64,000 nt of DNA from Malurus cyaneus samueli (Eukaryota; Chordata; Aves; Passeriformes; Maluridae): assembly GCA_009741485.1 (NCBI GenBank), contig CM019236.1:60305608-60369607 (forward strand). The letters are read 5' to 3'. Made by a program: the position numbers and the translations under genes. The notes under the pieces were generated by a model. It ran no database searches and was not told where the DNA came from. It saw only the letters and a program-made list of their open reading frames with translations. Of this stretch, positions 44,101 to 59,100 are shown piece by piece; the first letter of the stretch is position 1, and the number at the start of each line of letters is the position of its first letter.

Positions 44101-47100
44101 CTTTTGTTTGCCTTGTTGAATAGCTAAGTCAACATTTTTCGTACAAGCATACATCACTATACTTCTGCAAAGAGAGTTTGCATCACCTGTTGGAAATGCA
44201 ACTGGAATTCTTGAGACAAATGACACCTGGAATTTTAAAAATGGAAGAATAAATATTAGGGTTCCCATCATATTTCTCACTGAATAGCAACATATAATGC
44301 AGGAAGTGTCAAGTACCTGCACCTGACGAAACATGCCAGGCTGGTATTCATCTAGCCAGTCCACATGCCATACAAGCAGGGAGCCATCCATAGGATGTAT
44401 ACTGAAGAGCATGTCAGCATTTTTGTTCCATTCAGAAAGCAGAACTTCAGTTTCATGATCAATAATAGCAGAGGATAAAGGAAGAAGGCTTGAATATGGA
44501 GCAGCTTTCTCATTCAAAATCAGAAGTATAAAAGGAGTGTTACCCAGGCACTGGAGCTCATTTCAGGCCTTTTATAAGCCACTAATATGAGAGCTAATTT
44601 AAAAGAACAAAACTCATAACCATAAATCCCCTAATGGAGCTCAATGTCTAACAAACTAAAATAGTTTATATTGCACCTTAATTTGAAACATTTTTCTTTT
44701 CCCCAACTCTATACAAATTTTTGCATGCGTAGGCAGAACAATGGTAATAATATCCAGAATGCATATATTTAAATTATTAACTGTCTTATGTTACAGAATA
44801 AAGCTACTTAAATTAGGTGTACATTAATATCTAAAAAATGAAAGTTAATTCTAAGGTTGCTCTTGCTTCCTTAACATTAAAGTAACACTTTCATGCAAAA
44901 GTCTCCAGTTGAGCCTAATTAAATAATAGTTTTCAGCACATATAACTCAAAATTTCTGGAACAACTATAAAAAGAGAATTCAAAGTTTCTAGATACATTT
45001 TTTTAAATCACTTAGATACTTTCAGAGTAAAGGAAGAAAATGCAATGAAAAGCTACTGTCATCTATCTGCATCCATGCACGTCAAATTGCGCATCTCTTG
45101 CTTCACCTGGGGGAACATTACTTTATAAATTACTTTATAAATTGGAAGCCATTTCTCTATATGACACATGCCTATATGACTTTTACCTTCTTCTGATTTG
45201 CCATCCATTTGATTAGAATCCTCAGTATTAGTCTCAGGAGAATGATGTTCAAAACTCCTTTTAAGTTGTTGCAAAAACACTTCCATAGATAAGGTAAAAT
45301 GAAGTTCTTTGTTGTTTAGCCAGTGCACAACAAAAGGTCCACTTTTTTCTTCATTTTCACCAAGACTCAGAGATGTGATAGAGGGGAGTAGAGGAATATC
45401 TGCCAGAAAAAGATATTGACATTTTTGAGAACTAAGTAGTTTGGCCAAAATTAATTACAGAGAAATGTTTTTTAAGCAGAAACCCCACAATGAAATAAAA
45501 TAAATCTAAGTGTATTGCCATGTGCCATTCCTTGCACCAACATCATGTGGTTTCAGTATTAAATTGCTTGACCATCACCACAAGACTTGCTCCACACAGA
45601 GATTCTTGGTATACTTACATTAGGATTACAGTAGCATCCTGCAATGTTTTATCTCCTTCATGCAATACTGTTCATACAGGTTAATTTAACTTAGTTTTTG
45701 CTACTACAGCTCAGTATGAACCGAATAATTTATGCATAATTTCCCAATATTTAGTCCACAGTAGATGCTGCAGTAGATATACACTGAAATCAAAGACCAT
45801 GGGTTTGTACTAGGAAAAACTAATACAGAGACCAGACAATGCCCTTTGGGACACCACTACAAAACCCCAGGGCTTCAGGTTCTGATAGACACTGTTAATT
45901 CACATTGCTGTTTGAAGGTATTTGGTGTTCCATGTTGCTGTGAGAAACAAAGCAATAATCACAAAGTATGTGACAGAAGCAAGGATCAGACCGCTGTAGA
46001 GTAACATAAATTGAGCATGCCTAAAAAGCAGACAGGTGATTTACTGCAATTTCGTCAAATGAGTGATCCAGCAATGTGTTAAAATCTCAAACTGCATGTA
46101 ACTCCCACCTTGAAGTCTCCATGTATAGTACCATCTCATCCTGCTCCCTATTTATGCAGCATTCTTAAATCACTATCACTCTTCCCAGAAAACTTCTTTG
46201 GATTCAGTAACTTTTTCTCAAATTGCCTAGAGACAATTTTGTCCTAGCAACCACTGCTTATTCCTTTCACTGAATTCCACTCAGGCTGAACACCAGTAAA
46301 AGTAAAATCATACTGTAAAAGCAGATTTCAAGGATTTTAGTTTCATATTATAATTATTCTTATATAAATATGTATGACAGCATTATTCTTCAAATGTGAA
46401 ATGAATGAGAGAAAAAGCTGGTTTTGCTCTAGTTTTATGAAGTACTTAAAAATGTTTGTAGTAACAGCAATTTTCAAGTAAGAGATCAACCAACTTGCTT
46501 TAAATCAAATTAAAGGAAATACAATTGGATTTTTGGATATAATTAGTTTTAAAAGGGAAAACAAAAATACCTACTTAGGCAATTTGATTAGACTAAGGTA
46601 CTTAAGGATTTTGCTGTCAGGGAGAACATATATTTTTTCAAATAGAATCTTTAAAAGTGAAAGTTACTTCAGAAATTCTACACTAAAGAACAACCTGTTA
46701 TCCTCAATTGACTGAGTTAAAGACCAAGCAAACCCAAAAGACATCATTAAAAGAGCTAGTGATTCATGCAGATAACATAAAAAGAAGACAAGATTATGAA
46801 GGCCAAAGTTTTAGGTACCTAGGAAAATGTTTTTCTAATATTTTTCAAAATTATTTTTATCCTCATTCTGTGGTAGAGTTAATTTTCTGGCTATTGTACG
46901 GCTGTGTTTAGGATTTGTGCTGAACAGAGAGTTGACAACACAGAGATGTTTTTGTTATTGCTGAGTATGGCTCACACAGAGCCAAGGCCTTTTCTGCTTT
47001 TGTTTCTACCTCATGAGCAAGAAAGTTGAGATGCCTGGGAGGCTGGGAGGAGACAGCTGGGACAGGTGACCCCAACTGACCAAAGAGACACTTCAGACCA

Positions 47101-50100
47101 CCACGGTCAGTGGATAAAGTGGTGGGAAGGAGAAGGAAGGGGGAGGACATTTGGAGTGACGGTGTTTCCAAGTCATCATTAGGTGTGATGGGCGCTGCTC
47201 TCCTGAAAATGCTGAACTCTTGCATGTGGGAAGTAGTGATTTAATTCCTTGTTTTGCTGAGCAATGTGCACAGCTATTGATTTCCAAATTCATCTGTTTT
47301 TATCTCAACCCAAAAGTTTTCTGGCTTATACCCTCCTGATTTTCTCCACAGTCCTGCTGGTGTGAGAGTGAGAAAGCAACTGCCTGGGGCTTGGTTGATG
47401 GGCTAGGGTTAAACCATTACATCAGCTGTTGTGCATAAAAATAAGAAATGCATTATGAGTAGATTAAAAAAAAAAGCATGGTGAAATATTATGTGCTAGC
47501 TATAAGAAAAGGTTAGCTAGCCTCCCTGTGCAAACTGAAGAGGAAAAAATACAGAGGAAGACAACTAAGATGCTTTCAAGCAATTTTTTTCATGTGACAC
47601 TGGGTAGTAACATGTAATGATTTTTCCTGTAGACATAGGATAGCACTGATGGTACAGCACAAAACTGCAAGAAATTACCCTCTGGTAGGATGGATGTGAT
47701 TCTAGTCCGTCTGTTAAAATATGAACTCAAATGCTGAAGACTAATCGAGAAGGAAGTGTTTACAGCTCTGCTTAGCACTGCAACTTCAAGGGAAACCACT
47801 TGTTCTTTGCAATCATACCAAAGACTGTACAGCTACAAATATGCACCAATCATGAATGTCCTTAGCTGAAAATTAGCCTTTCAAACCAGGTTCAGTAGGA
47901 ACAGAAAACAAATAGCATAATACAATGAGTCATTATTTTAAGAGAATAGTTTGTTGATTAAGTCTAGACACAGAAAACCACATCAGAACCCTAATCCAAG
48001 GCCATTCAATACTACATTTCTATTCAGTTGTTCACTGAGCAGACATGCACTTCATTTTCAGCATACACAGAAATCATAAGAAGAAGTATCAGCAGGTATA
48101 GAGGGGTTTTCTCAACTCCTATCAACATGTTGTTCCAGTGCAAGACAGTATCAGAGTTTATGGAATGCAGGGTGACGGCATGTTTTGTTTGGTTCAGAGA
48201 ATGAAGTACAAGAATGTGTGGTTATTTTAGCACTTAGTGTCAGCTACTGACTTTAGGAAGCTTAAAAATTTCTTATTTTATCAGTGTGTTCCCAGACACA
48301 AATCACAGTAAATTTTGACTCCAGTTACAATACTTAATTCTATTAAAAAATGAACAAAATAAAGGACAGGATTACTAAAGAAAAAATTTATTGAAATAAT
48401 TTCATTACGTAGAAAGTCCCTTCATGCATAAAAAACCCAGCAATTTTGCATGCTCATATAAATACTGTAAAAAAACATCTACTAAGCTTCCAGAGAGAAC
48501 ACATACCTAACAGAAATTGGAGTCTACTTCATAGAAAGGATTAAATTTCTTACCTGTGGCTGGATTGATACTGGCAGCAATATGGAAGTGGCAAAGGGCA
48601 TTTGCATGAGGAGGAATGTTCCTGTGAGCTTCATGAGGATCTCGCTGATGTGGAGCATATCCAGTATGTGCTACAACAGCACCAGACCTCCTCCTCCCTC
48701 GTCTGAAGTGCCTCAGGTTTAACTGCAGAAAGAACAAGGTGTCATTTAAAATCCTTTCAAAAAAAAAAAGCAGATTTCATCTGTAAGTGGTTTTCTAGAC
48801 ATCAGTGAATGGTATTTTTCAGTTTAAAAGCTACTGTAAAGCATCAGTGGAACGTCTTGCAAAATTGTTTGGGTTGAGTTTGCAGTACAGAGAAACTAGT
48901 GCACTTAGGTTTATTTATGAAGGCACATAAAATACCTTCACATAGTAACTTCATACTTCAGTGCACAGACAATGTTCATATAGCTTTTATACTTACACAG
49001 AAATACTATTGTTTCATAAACATATACCATGCTCATTCCAGATACTAAAAATGCAGCAAATCTGAGTTTCAGACTGAAAAATTGGATCCATACTTTGCAT
49101 CAAATTAGGTCAGCACTTCAACACCCCTCAAAAGGGCCCAATGAGTTTTAAATTCCTCCTCTTGTATACAAATACATGCTTCCAAGGGAAAAAATAATAT
49201 TCAATTTTTAAGATAGACTTACATAGTTCAAGCCTTTTGTGCTGTGGACATCTATGTAAGCACCCAAAGGTACACAGAGGTACACAACTTGTATTAACAA
49301 TGATATTACACTCTTGGCATTCCCTTTCACTTGCTGTACCTTTGCATCTTAACACAGCGTGATCATACCACAATCTTCTCTCAATTCTCACATAATTATT
49401 GTTTCTGATCTCTAATGTTGCCTCCTATTTTCCACAAGAACACAGAAGTTTCTCCAGCCTCTTCTTCTCTCCTCTCTTTGACTATTCCCTTTGCTGTGTT
49501 GTGCCTTTCAGTTTGCCATATTTTTCAGGTATGCTGTATGTGTATGTGCTAAGAAAGTGCTATGAGTATGCTACATACATCAGTCCATTAATATAAAAGC
49601 ACAATGCCCACATATGCCTACATACCCTTGAAGGCGACCACTAATGCTACACCTTCTTCCTGATTCCCACTGGTTAGGAAACACTCTCTGGTAAGAATCA
49701 TTTGTCTTACTGCTTACAAGCAATCTGGTCTAATTGAGGACTACAGCAGAAGGGTTGTTTTTCTTCCCTCAGTATTACTGTTTTTCCAATTGCAAAAGTC
49801 TGACAGAACATCCCACAACTTAAGAGGTAACAAGTGAGCCCCTACCATACATTTTAAGACAGCATTATGCCTGGGTTTCACATAACCTATATACATAATG
49901 TGGGCTCCATAGTGTTTCCAGCCTTTTGAACTAAATACTGCAAAGCATTTTTCTTCACCAGACTAAAATAGGCAGCTGTGACTTCAGAACAGTGTGTCTT
50001 CAATGTGAGAAGTTCAGCAGAAGCGCTGTCAGCTTAGCCTGCCCAAGGAAATTCACCCTTTCATAACATTTTATGCATATCTCTGGTATAAAGGATTTTA

Positions 50101-53100
50101 GCCTGTGATTCATATCTGAGGTACAAATTACAAACCTGTCTAAAATCACAAGTTTCTACGTGTGTTTATTCTCCCTTTCAATTCTTACCTCTTAATTCAA
50201 TTTCAATTCTTACCTCTAAAGCACTCTGCACTTTTTCTTTACTTGAAATATTTCTCTTGAAGTTATTTGTGAAGTGCACTGCTTCACTCCAATTGGTGTA
50301 TCCTCCCCCGTACAACAGACTGTCATTGGGTAACAAAGTCTCTGCCCAGAGACGACAAACATTATCCTTACAGCAAGTCAGGAGTACATTGCAGACTGCA
50401 CCACTAATGAAAGAAAATTTAAGGAGTGAAGAAGCTGCTAACTATTACATAGCATCAATATAAATCAACAGCTCCAAACTATTTTCCATTGCTCTGCTAC
50501 TGGGTTTTGTAAGTGCATAAAATTAAAGATACAATAGTTAGGTAGGAAAACAAATTATATAGAAAAGGCTTTTCCATCTGTTCAAGTATCTGACTATAAA
50601 TTACCTCAAACATCATCACACAATAGCAAATTATGGATTTTAATTTAAGCACAATTAGTATAGCAAAACTTATTATTTTTATCTTTTAAAGCAATTCACA
50701 TAAAAAGATAGCAATATTCTGTACACCTGATCTCAATTCTGAATCTTACTGCTACCTACCACTTACAAAATTGTATCTCCAAAAGAGAGACACTCAGGTA
50801 GTACCAGGGATACAACAGACAATTTAAGTTTGTCTTAATTACTGTTTTTTCCAAGCATAACTAGTGTTAAATACATAGCCAAAAAATCCAATTACCCTAA
50901 ACTAGGCAATGAAAAAAACAGCGCAGATCTCAGGTTTCCAATTTCATCAAGTTCACAATTAAACTTTAACTCAGGCTTGAAAGCTACAACTGACCAGCAG
51001 TAAACTCCCTTAGTAATTGTGGTGCAGGTTAATTTTCAAAATTTACCTAAAAGCTATAGCAAAGGCTTTACAAAGACTCTTCTGCTTACTGGTATGAAAA
51101 AACAACATAGGCTTGCTCCACACAAAGATATGCAAATTTGGTTACTATTTGGAAAAATAAGGCAAAGAGATGGCTGCAGGCCACAAAACTGCTGACATCA
51201 TTTCAGTTTAAGATTGTAAGTATTGGTGAAAACTAGGCACAGATCATTTCAGAATCGTTTCAGAATCATCCTATTCCAAAACCTCAAGCCGTTCCAAATG
51301 ATTATTTTACTTCAATTTCCAGATAATACTTCTGACAGAGGTCTAACTTTGTAGTAGATAGAGAAGCAAATGAAAAGACAAGAAAATATTTGAATGTTTT
51401 TGGAACAGAACTTAAAGTCACAGGACTTTTGAATTGCTCTGATTCCATCAGGATAGAACGAGTTGGGATTAAATGCATGAATGGTCACTTAGTACAATCG
51501 AAAAATGCAGAGAGACATGATTTTCCAAGAGCTGATTTCGTACTTAGTTCAATGCCTAAGTCAGTCTGTGAGACGCTTTTCTTTCCAGTTCCTTCCCACA
51601 TAAGAACATGCTTACCATCCTCTCAAGTGCATTAACAATATAAAAGGTGTGCACACTCAACCAAAGTAAACCATACAATTGTTTGATTGTTGACTGTAGA
51701 GAGAAGCAGACTGTATAGTCTGGGAGTTTTTTGGGCAATTTACGAACCTCATGTTATTAGAACTACTGACCGTGGCATGAATTTACTGGTCTTTCTCCAT
51801 GAAAATGCATTTACTGATCGAGGATGAGCCAAATAAACAAAGGAAAAATCAAGCTCCTTTGCTTGGTTTTCTGGACTGGCACCAGCTGGTGTTACAGCTG
51901 ACCGCCAGCTCTCTGTATTGTACCACACTTTCACAAGACAGTCATCCTGTGGGGAAAAAAAAAGACAGTAAGATCAGTAAGTAAGATTACCTTGCATAAG
52001 AATATGATGTACTTCAAGTGCTTTTGAGTACATCTCTTGACATTTCATTTTTCTTTAAAATAAAATACTTTTCTGATCAGAGAGAAACAGTTCCGTAAAT
52101 ACAACTTTAAAATCTGATCTTAAAGAAAATACAGTAGCAGAGACTCAATTTAATCCTTGCCATTTTGGTCCCTCTGATTAGCTGCCAATTTTTAACCACA
52201 AAGACACAAATTGTACTAGATGGTGTTCAAATGTTAATGCAACTAATTCTACCTTGTCAGAAAATCACCAAAACCCCCTGCACAAATCTAACTACTAGGA
52301 AAACAAATAAAAGTTCATAGATGACATCTCAAAAACCAAACTCAGTACTGGTTAGCCTGCTTTTTTTGTCATAAATTGACTATACCTTCAAGGACCAAAT
52401 ATATTAATCTGTATCTAGATACACAAGATGTTGATCAACTACTACACGTGAATGGTACCAAAATACTGAATTAACCTGAGTATGCTTAACATGACACTGC
52501 TGGTAGGAGGGAGAGTTGGTTTTGCTGACCAGTATCATCCCTCATAAAAAAATTAACTAAAGGAATAAGACATAGAAATAAAGATGCATTTTAAAGATTC
52601 TCCAGGCAGGTAATATCTTAGGCATTTATGGTAAAAAATACGTTATTAATTTTCCTCATACTCACTGATTTTCTTACTTATTCAGTAATTTCCTTTGCAG
52701 GAATTTATAGTGTAGGATAACAAGACATAAGACATTGGAGTCAAAAACTCTGCAAGACTATTACCCTTAGAGAAGCTATTTGCAAGATAATTAAAAAATT
52801 TTCCACAATTCCGTAAGACTGTAACACTAGAAACCATTACATTTCACTTGTAAAATAAGTATTAGCTCCTACCCATCCAAAAAAATTGACTATATTCTTT
52901 TGAAATTGCTGACAATGACAAAACACTTGTTTTTCACATAAAATATATACTCAGGGAATTTTATTAGTTATCTGAAACAAGGCTGGAATGGCTATCCTTT
53001 CAGTCAGTAAATGGCTAAAGGCATCACAGACCATATAGCAAGCAATACAATACTTAAATAAGCACAAAAAAATGGAGCATGAGAACCTACTGCTATGTTA

Positions 53101-56100
53101 TTACACAGGTAATAATATATAATTAAGGAAGTCTAGTATTTTACTTTATGTATTGGAAGCTCATCAATTAGAATATAGTTTCCCAAGAAAACGAAATCTA
53201 GGTGATTTTATAGATTTGCTACTTCTTGAAAGATAGCAAATGCATTAAAGGTTAGTCTTCCAATCAAGCATGATGACCTGAAACAGCAAGCTTCAAAGGA
53301 AGAAACAACCTCATACAACTAATCAAGATGTGTATTACTCATCTGTTCCTGATGGACACAACTGAATCACAAAAATATGTATGACAAATGCCTTTCTAAA
53401 GCAAGATCTATTTGCAGACTGAAACATCCTTGACTCTTTGTTCTTCAAGCGTGTATTAAGGAACATTATGACCCAAACAGCAAAGTTCCACATTATTACC
53501 AAATCAAACACTGCTCTAACCACTTTTTATGTATACACACTTGTTTTTTACTCATGCTTTCAAGACAGACTAAAACAAATTGCAAAACTGTCTTTTATTC
53601 TTGAAGCTGAAACACATTCTGAGCAGGATTCTGCTCAGGATTCTGTGACACTTAAACCAGGTTTTACTAATCGCAGCAACTGTACTGTCCTAATTAACCT
53701 TACATATCAACATTTTGTTTTCTTTCAGAAAACAACTACTAATCTCACTCACATTACTTAATAAGTAATATAAATTCTCATACGGGTTTGTCACTTTTGT
53801 TCACTGGATCCTCTACATGATCTTGATTTTATTTTTTTTCCTTTTTTGACTTGTTAGGACATTATTCTCTTACAAAACCTGAACAACAACTTTAGAAGTA
53901 AAAAGAAAATATTTGTTTGTTTCAGGAAAAGACTGACACTTTGCTTTAAATTTTTTGCTTATTTTGCTAATGGGTTTTGCTTTTGCTGATAACTGCTCAA
54001 TGTCGAGCATACAGAACTAATTAGTGAGATTGGCCACAAACACTGACATGAACTGTGTGCCAATACAGTGGTGGAAAAGAATGTGAATTCTCTTCTATGA
54101 ACACAAAAAGGCATACAGATATGTTTACATAAAAACACTTAAAAGAGCTATTGTTTTTTTTTTTTGGTAATTTCTAGTATTTTGATTATATTTACTCACT
54201 AGTAGGGTATCCAGCAACTGATCTCACAAGATTTCTTCCATTCCTACATACTCTTTCTGATGTTTTATAATTTGGCACAAATTAAAAATGAGTATTTTAA
54301 AATTTGGTGTGTTGCCTCCCAGCCTTGACCTACCTTTCTCCCAAACTCATGTTTACCAAAATGTAAAGACACATACACAGACTATGCAAAAACTATGAAA
54401 AAAAGTGTTTTTTTCATTAAGTAGCCTTTTTTATTTTAATGTGGTTTTGTTGGTTTGCTTTAATAGCTTATCTGAATTAATACAAAGTGATAAGGGAAAA
54501 AGGGCTTACCTTTCCTGCAGTAGCAAAAAACTCCCCATCTGGTGAGAATTTCATTAAACAAACTTGAGAAGCAGTTCTATGGAATAAAGACAATTAAAAA
54601 AGAGAACAAATTTTAACAACTTTCAGCGGATTCTAAATTTTCTTTCAAGTTTTTTAATTCTTAAATACAAGTGGCTATTGTATTGTGTGAAACGTGTAAG
54701 TTTTAACGAAGTCCAAAAGGATTAAGAAGTAAACTCATGCACAACATACTGCTATAGTAATCCAGAAAATCAAAGTCCTGGAGCTGAATACGCAAAATTC
54801 AAAAATATCATAGAAGAAAAGCAGCTGCTAACAGATTAAACTGCACGATTATATGGATCTCAAACTCATCTCAGTTGTACCATATTGTCTTCCAACTTCT
54901 CTGAAAGACAGCTCCACTTCTCATACTTCCTACAACTTAATGTAACAATAATGTAGTTTAAAAGTATCAAAGTAGCTTTTGCATGAATGGTCACACTGAT
55001 ATAAGAGACTATACCAAAATATTCCAAACCTAATTATGTGGTTTATTTTTGTAGTGTTTTATTTTAACTGGATATACTGAAAAAAGAACTTTTACCGGGT
55101 TTGAAGCACTCAGGTATTGACTAAGTAACAAAGCTTATTAATGGTAACAAGAAATGACAAACACTTAATTCTGCAGCCCCAACACAGTGTACATTTTCAT
55201 CTTAATTACATGTACAAGTCATTGAGGCCCAACTTTCAAGAACAATTAAGTCAGCCAACAGGTCAACCATGCTTTTAGTGTGTGCATTAAAAAGAACAAG
55301 GCAATTACAAGATGCATATCCAGGTTTAAGCAAAATCCTCCTACTGGGACAAATGTGAAAACACTACTTCAGGCACTGAAAATTATTCTGGGAAGAGTAG
55401 TACTGCAAAATCACTTTCTTGCTAATATCTCTGTAAGAAAAACCTATTCTAAATCTAACTGCAGCACAAATTCCAGAAGACATACAGGCATGAAGGGTGT
55501 AGTGAAAAAGCAAGTTCCATTGACCTTTCCTAGGACATACTCATTCAAAAAAAGACACTCAGTTCTGCCTCTGACAAGAAGAGTTTAAAAGAGGAAAACA
55601 GGTGGAGAGCTGAGAAGATTTTTGTAAACCTTTATACACAATACAAATGCAAAACCTGTTACAGAAAGGACAGAAGAAAGGCACCATCTGCATGATCTTG
55701 ACTACTGTTACCAGAACCCTAAATTCTAAAGCCATATTCTATGACAGTCATCTACAGGCTGAGTTCTCTTATTAGACTGAGAGATGAGCACTCAAAGATG
55801 TCTCCAGAAATAATAAATCTTCAACTTCTTGTATAGTAAGTTTATCATATGCAAAGAAAAATTTTTTCTGGTGTTATTTGGATGATTTTGGGTTTTCAAA
55901 CTCATCATTGATGAAAGTTCAAGTACAAAAAAGAGGAACTGAAGGATTATGAAAAGTATGTTTTTCTGGTACATCCAGAGAACTGTCTATAGAACTGCCT
56001 ACTAGAATGCTAAATGCTTCATAAAGAATAACTTCAGGTGGGTCTGCCACTTTGGGAAACATTTTGGAGATGGCCATATGGTACCTTACTCCCAAGTGAA

Positions 56101-59100
56101 CAACGCACCCACTGTATTATAAAAGTCTGTCTATGGCATGAAGGACAGTGCTTTTTAATTGTCTTTTAAACTTAAGTCCTAAACCAAAACTCTTCTCAAT
56201 GTACAATACAAAGATGCAAATATTAAAATCAACATGAATACAAGAAGAGCAATCCGAGACACAGAAAAAGAGATGTATGACTTGGCATGACTGTTTCAAC
56301 TACCCAGAGTAAACCCAGAAAAAGTAAGAGGTATGTGAAAGGGGGGAAAATGTGTGAGAAGGAAAGAATGATGCAGTACACTGAACACTGATGGAAGCTT
56401 ATTTTAACCAAACCTTCAAGCACAACAATTTTCAATTACACAGCTTTCACCTTATTTCTTGAACAAAGAACAGTGCCTATTGGGAGCACTTCAACAGTAG
56501 CCTTCCTTCAGTATTTTATACTAGTGTTCTGTATAACTGAAGAACTGCCCCCAAACCACCTGCAACTGATCTTGTAAGAAGAAAGAAATGTCACATAGTC
56601 AAGGGAAATAAAATTCAAGTTTCTTTCACAGCAATAATATTTATCAAATAGCAGTATGCAACAGGATTTCATTTAACTACACTAAGCATTTATCTTAAAA
56701 ACATATGAAATCATAGGAAAAGGAAATTATTTGTCTTCAAATGTGCTTCTTACTTGCATTGCCAGATACATCTCCACTCTCCAAGACCAACATCTGTTCT
56801 TTCAGTACTGTCATTGTCAACAGGGTTTTCCAAAGGAACATTGGACCAAAGTTGAAGACAGCTGGAACCAGTCAGAAGGCGAGTACCTAAACCAAATACT
56901 TATGAAAATCTAACTACAAAACAAGTAGCGAAATATAGACTTTTGTAAAGAGTGAAAAGAAAAGCAAAGCTGAAACTGCAGAAAAAATATCTGACAAATA
57001 CTTTTCTAGCTTTTTTTGGTAGATTTGAGCATCTACAGTTCAAACTGAAAAATAATCAAATGTTAGTTATTCCGTAAAAGAAATGCCTAGGTTTACTCTA
57101 GACATTCCTCTTTCTCAATGAATATTTAACATTTAAGCCATGTTTTCTTATCTGATCAGATGAGAACAATCAAGTCAGATCAACAAGATACATTTAGTAT
57201 GTTAGTTCTCCTGCAGTTAAGTGACAAAAGGTAAATTTCACTCCTCTCTGGTGTGCTCTATCATGCTAGGACAAAACGGAAACCTTTTCCTGATCCACAA
57301 ACAATGACAAAATTCAGATTAAAAAAGTAGTTGTGGTATCAAACAGAGAGATGTTTCCTTTGATCAATTTATACCTGTGGGATCCCACGTTAGATTATGT
57401 GCCTATAAGCTTCTCTTTCTCAGTTTGAGAATTGCCGCCGCATTCTTCTGCACTGGTAAAACATAGTAACATCATGATTTTAAGGTACTTGCTATTTAAA
57501 CATTGCGCATGCATACACGTTCCATGTCATCTGTTACTGTGTGTTCCATTCATTCTGGCCCACTTTTTCAGCAGCGCCTCTCTTTTGGAATGTTACACAC
57601 CTGTATCGATTATTTATAAGTGATAATGGTTACATTAAATCAGTATATTTAAAGATCACCAACGTGGAGATGTCTGAGAATTTTTTTGGGTGAAGTTATC
57701 AGATTTATTTGGGACAAAGAAATATTTGCAAAACATGACTACATAAACTCAAAATGCATCCTGGCATTTGGATATCTGTTCATCGAGACCATGCTGAAGT
57801 TAAGAGGTGATCAGTAAGGTGAAGACTAAACACCCTATAGGATAGCTCCCACGCTACTGCCCCGTTTATTTTTTATTAATATTGCCAAACAGGATAGTCA
57901 AATTCTTAGTTTTTGGGCATGCACTATAGTCATTCGCTAGAAAACAAGATTGAAGATCAGTTCATTACAAAATATATTCTCTCAGTCATTGTTTTCCACC
58001 AATTAGACCTACAATAGATTTGACGGTCGTTCAAATTATATAAGAAACTGAAAATATTTCTTGAAATGATATTAGGAGCCAACAGATCTCTCTCTGAATT
58101 CACAAACTTTTTTTAAAGTAATCATCCCCCAGCCCAAAAGTATCACACTAAATAGATGTGAAGTAAAATGTGACAGCTCAGTCTTTCAGAAGTTTGGCAG
58201 AAAACAGCAAAAAGCAGCTACAGATAAGGATCTAAAACAAGTATTTATGAAGCTGGGATTTTTTTAGACCCTGGACATTCTAGTAAATGGAAGACAATCT
58301 TACAATAACTTTGAACAATACACTGGAAATTATTGCATAAAAGTTAACTGAAGTAACAGACTATTTCTTCAACTATAAACATTTGAAAGCAAATAATGGG
58401 TGGTGAGTGCTTCCTCTACTGCTTACAGTTATGACTCCTGAAATTTCAAGCTAATTGTAATGCTTACCAGTATAGAAAAACATTCAGGATGGAATAAAAA
58501 ACAAGGTGGATGGACAAAGAAACTTCCAGTTCTGTGCTTCTGGGGCAGCTCAAGAGCAGTGAGCATAAGAACTCACATATAGGAGCATAAGAACTCACAT
58601 CTTATTGTAATTTTATTTCGTTGCTTTCCAGTGATGTAAATTATTACACAGATATTAATTTCCAGGTATTTAATTAACAGATAATACACCACAAGTTTAC
58701 AGGTACAAGAAGAATCTTATGACTCAATTGGATAGAACGAAGAGGGGAATCCACTAGATGGCCATATAAACAATGTGTTAGTACAAATGGAGACCAAAGC
58801 CCTGAAGAGGCAGACAAAAGCTCCTTGAGCAATTGCTGTCAAAGTTCTAGTATCATCAAACTGACTTTAATTAGAATCTAATGCTTCTAATTATAGCCAT
58901 ATTCCTCTTCATGTAAAAAGCATGGTTAAGTAACTCACTCTAAATCGTATTATTATTCAGATATTAGGATTCTGGATATTAATCATTAAACAACTGTCAC
59001 CAAAAGTAAGCCCCAAGAAAAGAATTATTGTTCTTATTCACCACTATAAAACTGAAGTACAATAATTCAATCAGATAGGCTTAAAATCCCACAGATTTCT

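Larger units (their letters stand above)
45400..48553 (-). other. DMXL1 intron 9
   Basis: 3.2 kb with the second solo LTR (46869-47421) and a doubtful CR1 scrap. Otherwise unique AT-rich sequence. Confidence 0.7.
50404..56753 (-). other. introns 5-7
   Basis: Three introns of 1.4, 2.6 and 2.2 kb around exons 6 and 7. No repeat family recognised; short T-rich runs only. Confidence 0.6.
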
